Below are positions 6,706 through 11,908 of a stretch of 11,908 nt of DNA, in pieces. Where the stretch lies: contig JAHBAO020000323.1 in NCBI GenBank assembly GCA_018500065.2, positions 1 through 11,908 on the forward strand, read 5' to 3'. How positions within the stretch are numbered: position 1 is the first letter of the stretch; the number at the start of each line of letters is the position of its first letter. A program made the translations under genes and the position numbers. This DNA is from Octadecabacter sp. GTDB taxonomy: Bacteria > Pseudomonadota > Alphaproteobacteria > Rhodobacterales > Rhodobacteraceae. The notes under the pieces were generated by a model. It was given only the letters and a program-made list of their open reading frames with translations. It was not told the origin of the DNA and ran no database searches.

Positions 6706-8106
6706 ATGAGCAAAGATGCGCAAATCAGCCTTGGCTGGGAAGAATGGTTCGGCCTGCCCGAACTTGGCCTCCCAACAATCAAAGCCAAAGTCGACACAGG
6801 TGCACGCACATCTGCGCTGCATGCCTTTGATATTGAGACATTTGGCCCCGCCACCAAACCCAAAGTGCGCTTTGCCATTCACCCCGTTCCTGGCCGTGAA
6901 GACCTAACGATCCCCTGTTCTGCCACCGTGGTGGACCGCCGCGAGGTTACGTCATCCAACGGCGAAACCGAAATGCGCTATGTGATTGAAACGATGCTGG
7001 ATGCTGGCAACGGCGAAAGCTGGCCGATTGAAGTCACACTGACCGACCGTGGCGGCATGTCCAGCCGCATGTTGTTGGGGCGCCAAGGCCTGCGCGACGA
7101 CGTTATCGTCATCCCAACGGACCGCTTTCTGCGCCCCGAACGCAGCTACGATGTCTACAGCGCCAAACGCATCAAAGCCGTCACACCAAACCGCGCCCTG
7201 CGGGTTGCGGTGTTGTCGCGTGAACCCAACAGCTATTCCACCAAACGCCTTGTCCATGAGGGCGAAGAACGCGGCCATACTGTTGAAATTATTGACACAA
7301 CACGTTGCTATATGGCGATCAACGCCCTTGCGCCTGAAATCCATTATGACGGAAAACGCCTGCCGCGCTATGACGTGGTGATCCCACGCATCGGCGCATC
7401 CATCACCTCCTACGGCACCGCCGTGCTGCGCCAGTTCGAAACGCTGGGCACCTATTGCGTGAATGGCAGCGCGGGCATCACCGCCAGCCGCGACAAACTG
7501 CACGCCCATCAGGTACTTGCGGCCCAAAAGATCGGCATGCCGACAACGGCCTTCGCCGCCTCCCCGAAAGACACCAGCAACCTGATCGGGTTGGTCGGAA
7601 CAGCCCCGCTGATCGTAAAGCTGCTGGAATCCACCCAAGGCAAAGGCGTCGTGCTGGCCGAAACCAAAAAGGCCGCTGAATCCGTCATTGACGCCTTTCG
7701 TGGCCTCAAAGCCAACTTTCTGGTGCAAGATTTCGTGAAAGAAGCCTCAGGTGAGGACATTCGCTGCTTTGTTGTGGCGGGCAAGGTCGTGGCCTCGATG
7801 CGGCGCAGATCAGTGGGGGATGATTTCAGATCGAACCTGCACCGTGGCGGCACCGCCGAAGCTGTAAAGCTCACGCCAGAAGAACGCCGCACGGCCGTGA
7901 AATCCGCCAAGGCGTTCAACCTTGCGGTGGCTGGGGTAGACTTACTGCGTTCAAATGACGGGCCAAAAATCCTTGAGGTCAATTCTTCACCAGGGTTTGA
8001 AGGGATTGAAGCCGCCAGCAAAAAGAACCTCGCGGCAAAGCTGTTTGACCATATCGAGGAAAAAGTGCGCCCGACCCCGCTGAAGGCCAAGCGCACGAAA
8101 ACGTAA
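6706..8106 (+). CDS. rimK: RimB-like retropepsin-fold domain fused to RimK-type glutamate ligase
   Basis: A 466-residue two-domain protein. Residues about 6-140 match the RimB family (also annotated as 'ATP-dependent zinc protease'): a retropepsin-like motif KVDTGARTSALH with Asp30-Thr31-Gly32, and a hydrophobic-hydrophobic-Gly motif MLLGRQGL near 122-129. Residues about 165-452 are a RimK ATP-grasp ligase: AVLSREPNSYST at the start, IVKLLESTQGKGVV at 303-316, DIRCFVVAGKVV at 351-362 and ILEVNSSPGFEGIE at 422-435, with Mg-binding residues Asp412, Glu424 and Asn426. RimK adds glutamates to the C-terminus of ribosomal protein S6; RimB is a separate partner protein in Pseudomonas. Here partner and ligase are one chain, so writing and trimming may be coupled (inference). 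The C-terminus is Lys-rich. AAGGG precedes ATG 6706. Divergent from tgt. Confidence 0.88.
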   Translation: MSKDAQISLGWEEWFGLPELGLPTIKAKVDTGARTSALHAFDIETFGPATKPKVRFAIHPVPGREDLTIPCSATVVDRREVTSSNGETEMRYVIETMLDAGNGESWPIEVTLTDRGGMSSRMLLGRQGLRDDVIVIPTDRFLRPERSYDVYSAKRIKAVTPNRALRVAVLSREPNSYSTKRLVHEGEERGHTVEIIDTTRCYMAINALAPEIHYDGKRLPRYDVVIPRIGASITSYGTAVLRQFETLGTYCVNGSAGITASRDKLHAHQVLAAQKIGMPTTAFAASPKDTSNLIGLVGTAPLIVKLLESTQGKGVVLAETKKAAESVIDAFRGLKANFLVQDFVKEASGEDIRCFVVAGKVVASMRRRSVGDDFRSNLHRGGTAEAVKLTPEERRTAVKSAKAFNLAVAGVDLLRSNDGPKILEVNSSPGFEGIEAASKKNLAAKLFDHIEEKVRPTPLKAKRTKT

Positions 8107-8135
8107 AGTTTGCGAAATAGCAGCATGCGCACATC

Positions 8136-8164
8136 TTTACGCCTGCCGACCTAATCCCTATATG
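8136..8164 (+). promoter_or_regulatory. Candidate promoter of the sufT-iscA-tfoX unit
   Basis: TTTACG (8136-8141), 17 bases, TATATG (8159-8164). The -10 is good and the -35 moderate. It lies 30 bases before the sufT start and after the rimK-fusion stop, in an 87-base gap with no terminator. Read-through from upstream is therefore also possible. Confidence 0.45.
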
Positions 8165-8193
8165 TTCTGTCAGGAATTACAGGACGTTTCATC

Positions 8194-8556
8194 ATGAACG
8201 ACGCGACCCCACCACTCGAAGGCACACCGCTGATCAAGCCTTCCACAACAGAACACCCACTTTATGACAATGTCGTAGAGGCGTGCCGCACGGTCTATGA
8301 CCCGGAAATTCCGGTGAATATTCAAGATCTTGGGTTGATCTACACGATTGACATCAATGACGAGAACGAAGTGAAAGTTCTGATGTCATTGACCGCACCC
8401 GGCTGCCCTGTTGCCGGCGAAATGCCCGGCTGGGTCGCTGAGGCGATTGAACCACTGGCTGGCGTGAAAACCGTTGACGTTGAACTCGTCTGGGAGCCGC
8501 AGTGGGGCATGGAGATGATGTCAGATGAAGCCCGCCTAGAACTCGGCTTCATGTAA
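8194..8556 (+). CDS. sufT: SufT-type iron-sulfur assembly protein (DUF59/MIP18 family)
   Basis: A 120-residue protein. An N-terminal variable stretch (1-20) precedes the MIP18/DUF59 domain: VVEACRTVYDPEIPVNIQDL (27-46), GLIYTIDI, MSLTAPGCPVAGEMPG with the family's conserved cysteine in TAPGCP (about residue 71), and the ending ELVWEPQWGMEMMSDEARLE. The family helps mature Fe-S proteins, and in alphaproteobacteria is normally found in or near suf clusters. The next gene is an A-type Fe-S carrier 27 bases on, which supports the role; the rest of the suf cluster (sufB, C, D, S) is not in this window. The ATG at 8194 is preceded by AGGA in ACAGGACGTTTCATC. Assignment is secure at family level; its exact client proteins are not known. 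Confidence 0.92.
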   Translation: MNDATPPLEGTPLIKPSTTEHPLYDNVVEACRTVYDPEIPVNIQDLGLIYTIDINDENEVKVLMSLTAPGCPVAGEMPGWVAEAIEPLAGVKTVDVELVWEPQWGMEMMSDEARLELGFM

Positions 8557-8557
8557 T

Positions 8558-8576
8558 CTTAATCCATTAAGGAGGT
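8558..8576 (+). promoter_or_regulatory. Strong ribosome-binding site in a small inverted repeat
   Basis: TAAGGAGGT at 8568-8576 is a near-perfect match to the 16S anti-Shine-Dalgarno sequence, eight bases before the A-type carrier start. It partly lies in the inverted repeat CTTAAT-CC-ATTAAG (8558-8571). The two-base spacer is too short for a good RNA hairpin, so the repeat could be chance. Confidence 0.7.
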
Positions 8577-8583
8577 TCGCTAA

Positions 8584-8943
8584 ATGTTTGGAATCCCTGG
8601 AAAACAAGCCGTATCCATCACCGATACCGCCGCCGTTCAGATCGCCAAACTCATGGCGAAAGATGACCACGCGGGTCTGCGCATTGGCGTCAAAAAAGGC
8701 GGCTGTGCGGGCATGGAATACACGATGGAATACGTGGCCGAGGTTGACCCCCTTGATGAGGTGGTTGAACAGGATGGCGCGCGCGTCATGATCGCACCGA
8801 TGGCGCAGATGTTCCTGTTCGGCACCGAAATCGACTACGAAGTGTCCTTGCTGGAGTCCGGTTTCAAATTCCGCAATCCCAACGTTACCGAAGCTTGTGG
8901 CTGCGGCGAATCCATCAAGTTCGACGACAATCTAAATACATGA
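8584..8943 (+). CDS. sufA: A-type iron-sulfur carrier protein (IscA/SufA/HesB family)
   Basis: A 119-residue member of the HesB/IscA family. The three conserved cysteines that hold an Fe or [2Fe-2S] cluster are present: Cys41 in KKGGCAGMEY, and Cys105 and Cys107 in ACGCGES. The family's core is complete, including AQMFLFGTEIDYE near 73-85 and LLESGFKFRNPN. It carries nascent clusters from the SUF scaffold to target enzymes in the cytoplasm. It follows sufT closely and has a very strong ribosome site (8568-8576). Its stop codon TGA overlaps the ATG of the next gene (ATGA). IscA, SufA and ErpA cannot be told apart safely from sequence; sufA is chosen from the sufT neighbour. Confidence 0.93.
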   Translation: MFGIPGKQAVSITDTAAVQIAKLMAKDDHAGLRIGVKKGGCAGMEYTMEYVAEVDPLDEVVEQDGARVMIAPMAQMFLFGTEIDYEVSLLESGFKFRNPNVTEACGCGESIKFDDNLNT

Positions 8944-9266
8944 ACATCACGCCGGAAGAGATTGAATTCGCAATGGATTTATTCTCTGATCTTGGCCCGT
9001 TGACAACGCGAAAGATGATGGGTGGCTTGTGCCTCTATCGCGATGGCACAATCTTCGCGATTGTGCATTCAGACTACGGCACCATGATCAAGGGTGCTGG
9101 CACTTTCAAAGACGAACTTGACGCGATGGGCCTGACCCGCTGGACCTACCAGCGCGACAACGCCCTCAAACCAACGGCAATGCCCTACTGGAAACTGCCA
9201 GAGTCCGCCCTGGATGATCCGGAAGAAGCCTGCGATCTGGCGCGCCGCGCCCTTGCGCATCTTTAG
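8940..9266 (+). CDS. TfoX N-terminal-domain protein
   Basis: A 108-residue protein made almost entirely of a TfoX N-terminal domain. The signature MMGGLCLYRDGTIFAIVHSD is near 25-44, with TMIKG, a central FKDELDAMGLTRWTYQ stretch, and MPYWKLPESALDDPEEACDL at 80-99. It has no C-terminal TfoX (helix-hairpin-helix-like) domain. TfoX/Sxy proteins were named as competence regulators, but the stand-alone N domain is widespread and uncharacterised. The start at 8940 is chosen because its ATG overlaps the previous gene's stop (ATGA, 8940-8943), a translational-coupling arrangement; a longer in-frame start at 8895 would lie in the carrier gene without a ribosome site. It ends in a 4-base convergent overlap (9263-9266) with the racemase-like gene. 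Its link to Fe-S genes is positional only. Confidence 0.85.
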   Translation: MNITPEEIEFAMDLFSDLGPLTTRKMMGGLCLYRDGTIFAIVHSDYGTMIKGAGTFKDELDAMGLTRWTYQRDNALKPTAMPYWKLPESALDDPEEACDLARRALAHL

Positions 9267-9847
9267 GCCAGTGCTGCAACGCAATCCGCTGCGGCCTTCG
9301 GCGTCGTAAACACCTGAACGCCTTGTGCTTCCAAAAGCGGTGCCACCACCGCCATTGACGCCTGCGCCAACAAGACCCGCGGTCCCTGCCCGTGCAACGC
9401 GTCGAAAATCGCTTGTGCAAAGCCCGTCATGTCGCCCGTCTCAAAGAACGCCCAAGCCGCGTCGCAAAGCACCAGTTTCGCACGCGCACGGCCTGCTGCG
9501 ATCTCATCGAACAAGGCCAAGGTCGCATCGCGCGTGCTGTCTAAGCAGATCGCCACGACAACTTCGCCACCTTGAGACACCGCGGCCTCCATCGCGGGGC
9601 GATCAATACGCACAATATTGGGCAAGCCCAATTCATCCACCAATGGTCCCAGCGTCGAACAGGTGCATAAAACGGGGCCGTCTTGTGCCAACTCTCCCAA
9701 AACCGCCTTCACCTCGGCGGACACCGCTTCAACCCCTTTAGCGCGCGCACGGTCCAACAAATCAGTGCGCACCACATGAGACGCTTCAGGCAGCAACGCC
9801 CCAAACGTCGCCACATGAACATCCGCCGTATGCAGGCAGGTGATCAT
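9263..9847 (-). CDS. Asp/Glu racemase-superfamily-like protein
   Basis: A 194-residue cytoplasmic protein. PVLCTCSTLGPLVDELG (58-74) fits the first catalytic-cysteine loop of the Asp/Glu/hydantoin racemase superfamily (Cys61 and Cys63). VRIDRPAMEAAVSQGGEVVVA (79-99) fits the following segment. The region corresponding to the second catalytic cysteine (GC[TA]) reads VLLAQASMAVVAPLLEAQGV (158-177), with no cysteine. A two-base racemase mechanism is therefore doubtful; a one-cysteine enzyme such as arylmalonate-decarboxylase types in this superfamily is an alternative. The gene's start overlaps the dioxygenase stop by ATGA (9844-9847), so the two are translationally coupled and probably act on related substrates. 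The substrate is unknown. The stop overlaps tfoX by 4 bases. Confidence 0.7.
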   Translation of the reverse strand: MITCLHTADVHVATFGALLPEASHVVRTDLLDRARAKGVEAVSAEVKAVLGELAQDGPVLCTCSTLGPLVDELGLPNIVRIDRPAMEAAVSQGGEVVVAICLDSTRDATLALFDEIAAGRARAKLVLCDAAWAFFETGDMTGFAQAIFDALHGQGPRVLLAQASMAVVAPLLEAQGVQVFTTPKAAADCVAALA

Positions 9848-10740
9848 GATTTGTCCTGTAGGTGCAGGTAGGTCTCATCAAAGCGTTTTTGCAAATGATC
9901 CACCGCGTGGATCACCTCACCGGACCCAATCGGTGCGACATTTGTTTGCGCATTCGGGTTAAAAAACAGCGGAATCGACATGCGTTCTGCGTCACACCCG
10001 ATAACGCGATGTGGCGTCGCGACCACGCGCTTTTCTGTCCACATTTCAAGCATTTCACCGAAATTCACCACGAATTCCCCAACCGGAGCGGACACAGGAA
10101 TCCAGCCGCCACCCCGCTTGCGTACTTCTAAGCCGGGCGTGCCATCCATCGCCAACAACGTTAAACAGCCGTAATCCGTATGGGTCGCAATCCCAAAATC
10201 CTTCGCCCCAGCAGATGCGGGACGCGGCGGGTAATAATTTCCGCGCAACAACGCCATTGGTTGTTCAAACTGCGTGCGAAAATACGTGCTGTCTTCGCCA
10301 ATGCCACCAATGATGGCCTCAAGCAACGCGCCCGAAAACGCCAAAGCGCGAACATAATAGTTTTCGATAATAACGCGAAAATCTTCAGGCACATCGGGCC
10401 AAAGGTTCGGCGCATAGGTCGCCAAATCTGATCCCGCGACCTCAAAACCGGAATCAAACACTTGCTTGTAATCGGGGTTCGCGTCCGGATCGACTTGCTC
10501 TGATCCAGCAGCGCCCCAGCCACGGTTGGACCCTGTCCGCGCCATATTCACGACCTCTTTTTGCGCCGCTGGAAGCAGGAAAAACGCGCGGTAAGTGTCA
10601 AACACTTCTTGGATCTCCACCACAGGAATGGGCGTATTGTGCAACGTCAGAAACCCGATCTCACGCGCTGCGACGCGCACCTCTTCAATCACATCTGCAT
10701 CGCCACCCATAAGCCGCTTGGCGTCAATCCTCGGGATCAT
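9844..10740 (-). CDS. Isopenicillin N synthase-family 2-oxoglutarate/Fe(II) dioxygenase
   Basis: A 298-residue protein of the plant-type/isopenicillin N synthase-like non-heme iron dioxygenases. The N-terminal DIOX_N-like half begins MIPRIDAKRL and includes EIGFLTLHNTPI. The catalytic double-stranded beta-helix has the iron triad in ATHTDYGCLTLL (His187, Asp189) and VATPHRVI (His244), and the 2-oxoglutarate-binding Arg253-x-Ser255 in ERMSIPLFFNP. The triad and RxS are intact, so it is probably active, hydroxylating or oxidatively closing a small substrate. Bacterial homologues are often annotated 'isopenicillin N synthase family oxygenase' without a known substrate; it is not evidence for penicillin synthesis. 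Start ATG at 10738-10740 has AAGGG upstream. It is the first gene of a two-gene unit with the racemase-like gene and is divergent from tpiA. Confidence 0.92.
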   Translation of the reverse strand: MIPRIDAKRLMGGDADVIEEVRVAAREIGFLTLHNTPIPVVEIQEVFDTYRAFFLLPAAQKEVVNMARTGSNRGWGAAGSEQVDPDANPDYKQVFDSGFEVAGSDLATYAPNLWPDVPEDFRVIIENYYVRALAFSGALLEAIIGGIGEDSTYFRTQFEQPMALLRGNYYPPRPASAGAKDFGIATHTDYGCLTLLAMDGTPGLEVRKRGGGWIPVSAPVGEFVVNFGEMLEMWTEKRVVATPHRVIGCDAERMSIPLFFNPNAQTNVAPIGSGEVIHAVDHLQKRFDETYLHLQDKS

Positions 10741-10806
10741 TCTCTGCCCTTTCTCTCTGCTTTGCGGCTTGCTACATCAACAGGACCCGAAAGAGGAGTG
10801 GCACAG

Positions 10807-11538
10807 ATGAAAAGATTCGTTGTAGGCAATTGGAAAATGAACGGCAGGATCGCTGATCTCGACGATTACTTTGAGCTCTGTGACGCCTTTAAGAACCCTA
10901 TGGTTGATGTGATGATCTGCCCCCCTTCAACGCTGATCTCGCGGATGACCAACACAAGCATCATGATTGGCGCGCAAGATTGCCACATGGCTGTTGCAGG
11001 TGCACACACTGGCGATGTGTCAGCCGAGATGTTGGCAGATGCGGGTGCAACCAAAGTGATCACGGGTCATTCGGAACGCCGCACCGATCACGGTGAAACC
11101 GATGAGATGGTCGCGGCCAAAACCAATGCCGCTTGGAACGCAGAAATGCAGGTGATCTTGTGCATCGGCGAAACGGAAGCGCAGTATCGTGCAGGTGAGA
11201 CGCTGAATGTGTTGAAGGCACAAATGGCGGCGTCCATTCCCGATGGCGCCAATGCTCACAATCTTACGGTTGCCTACGAACCGGTTTGGGCGATTGGCAC
11301 GGGTCTGACGCCGAACCTGCAAGAAATCGCGGATGTTCATGCCGTGCTACGTGCAGAGCTGGTAAAGCGGTTTGGCGATGAAGGTGCGGGTATGCGTCTT
11401 CTTTATGGCGGGTCCGTAAAGGCCAGCAACGCCAGAGACATCTTCAGGCTTGATAATGTGGACGGTGCGCTTGTCGGGGGGGCATCCCTTAAGGCGGCCG
11501 ATTTCATTCCGATCATCGACGCCGCGGAACAGGCTTGA
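10807..11538 (+). CDS. tpiA: Triosephosphate isomerase
   Basis: A complete 243-residue TIM, slightly shorter than the usual 250. Interconverts dihydroxyacetone phosphate and glyceraldehyde 3-phosphate in glycolysis and gluconeogenesis. Catalytic residues: Asn8 and Lys10 in VVGNWKMNG, His88 in ITGHSERR, and Glu158 in AYEPVWAIGTG, followed by the active-site lid 159-169. The phosphate-binding YGGSVK (200-205) and LVGGASL (222-228) are present. The start is placed at 10807, because AGAGGAG at 10792-10798 sits about eight bases upstream and the NWK motif must be near the N-terminus; a longer in-frame start at 10561 would place the barrel start far inside the divergent dioxygenase gene. No neighbour is glycolytic. 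A strong terminator follows. Promoter not clearly visible in the 66-base divergent gap. Confidence 0.97.
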   Translation: MKRFVVGNWKMNGRIADLDDYFELCDAFKNPMVDVMICPPSTLISRMTNTSIMIGAQDCHMAVAGAHTGDVSAEMLADAGATKVITGHSERRTDHGETDEMVAAKTNAAWNAEMQVILCIGETEAQYRAGETLNVLKAQMAASIPDGANAHNLTVAYEPVWAIGTGLTPNLQEIADVHAVLRAELVKRFGDEGAGMRLLYGGSVKASNARDIFRLDNVDGALVGGASLKAADFIPIIDAAEQA

Positions 11539-11580
11539 TCTTTCACAGTCGATCTAGGTCCGAGCGCAGATAAATTAAAA

Positions 11581-11613
11581 GGCGACACGCAAATCCTGCG
11601 CGTCGCCTTTTTT
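11581..11613. terminator. Strong bidirectional terminator after tpiA
   Basis: GGCGACACGC (11581-11590) pairs with GCGCGTCGCC (11598-11607), ten positions with one mismatch, followed by TTTTTT (11608-11613). An A-rich stretch precedes the stem, so it also serves the converging TRAP permease gene. Confidence 0.92.
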
Positions 11614-11636
11614 GTTTGTGTCGCTTATGTTCAACG

Positions 11637-11908
11637 TCAGTTCGTTATGATCTCAGGTCCCATATAGGCCGTCGGCAGAACCGTAGACAGCCACGGAATA
11701 TAGGTCACCATAATCAGGAACACGAACAGCACTGCAAGGAACGGCAACGCCGCCCGCACGACCCGCATCATCGACATATTCGCGACACCAGAGGTCACAA
11801 ACAGGTTGAGGCCAACAGGTGGCGTGATCATCCCGATTTCCATATTCACAACCATGATGATCCCAAGGTGGATCGGGTCGATGCCAAGCTGGATCGCAAT
11901 CGGGAATA
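11637..11908 (-). CDS. dctM: TRAP transporter large permease (DctM family), C-terminal part
   Basis: Only the last 89 residues lie in the window; the N-terminal part continues to the right. The sequence LGIDPIHLGIIMVVNMEIGM followed by ITPPVGLNLFVTSGVAN is the conserved penultimate segment of DctM proteins. It is followed by one final hydrophobic helix (about AALPFLAVLFVFLIMVTYIP) and a short tail. DctM is the sodium-driven membrane unit of a TRAP importer, working with a small DctQ subunit and a periplasmic binding protein that would be encoded upstream (to the right). Substrate cannot be told; many are for dicarboxylates, sialic acid, ectoine or other organic acids. Convergent on tpiA, sharing its terminator. 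Confidence 0.93.
   Translation of the reverse strand, partial: FPIAIQLGIDPIHLGIIMVVNMEIGMITPPVGLNLFVTSGVANMSMMRVVRAALPFLAVLFVFLIMVTYIPWLSTVLPTAYMGPEIITN

Noticed and set aside
8895..8939. Upstream in-frame ATG for the TfoX-domain gene.
   Set aside because: It lies within the carrier gene with no ribosome site; the coupled ATGA start at 8940 fits the domain boundary.
9844..10740. Dioxygenase as part of a beta-lactam biosynthesis cluster.
   Set aside because: No tripeptide synthetase or other beta-lactam gene is nearby; the family name is inherited by many unrelated oxygenases.
10561..10806. Longer in-frame start of tpiA.
   Set aside because: It would run antisense into the dioxygenase 5' end; the NWK motif and the AGAGGAG ribosome site both support ATG 10807.
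1..11908. Mobile elements, CRISPR arrays, toxin-antitoxin or defence systems.
   Set aside because: No spaced direct repeats, transposase or integrase motifs, or defence domains were found on either strand by reading; the genes are ordinary chromosomal families.

Overview
The window reads as ordinary chromosome of a marine-type alphaproteobacterium, most likely Rhodobacterales (Roseobacter group). This rests on the look of Lon, Tgt and TpiA, a TRAP dicarboxylate-type permease, a Lys/Ala-rich HU-like protein, a SufT/A-type carrier pair and a glycine riboswitch. I see no transposase, integrase, phage gene, CRISPR array, tRNA or rRNA. The assignment is by family resemblance only.

Layout. 1-285 (-) is the 5' part of a histidine phosphatase gene. 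286-609 is a leader holding a promoter candidate and a tandem glycine riboswitch (about 383-553), which precedes a DadA-type FAD amino-acid oxidoreductase (610-1845, +). It is converged on by an HU-like nucleoid protein (1940-2398, -), with a hairpin between. A 63-residue secreted/membrane protein (2591-2782, +) converges on lon (2854-5265, -), and the two share a strong bidirectional terminator. Upstream of lon lies a good heat-shock (sigma-32 type) promoter match, then tgt (5513-6643, -).

Divergent from tgt is a gene fusing a RimB-like retropepsin-fold domain to a RimK ATP-grasp glutamate ligase (6706-8106, +). Next on the same strand come sufT (8194-8556), an A-type iron-sulfur carrier gene (8584-8943) and a TfoX N-terminal-domain gene (8940-9266) overlapping it by ATGA. 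Converging on these is a two-gene unit read from the minus strand: a 2-oxoglutarate/Fe(II) dioxygenase-like gene (9844-10740), overlapped by ATGA with an Asp/Glu-racemase-like gene (9263-9847). tpiA (10807-11538, +) diverges from it and ends in a strong terminator. The 3' end of a TRAP large permease gene (11637-11908, -) closes the window.

How they work together. Most genes are independent housekeeping units. The plausible functional groupings are glycine sensing with amino-acid oxidation, protein quality control under heat-shock control, Fe-S cluster maturation (sufT with the A-type carrier), and a small uncharacterised metabolic pair (dioxygenase plus racemase-like protein). I see no clear novel defence or mobile system. 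The items most worth a second look are the RimB-RimK fusion, the glycine riboswitch on a DadA-like gene, the racemase-like protein without an obvious second catalytic cysteine, and the HU-like protein without the usual DNA-intercalating arm.
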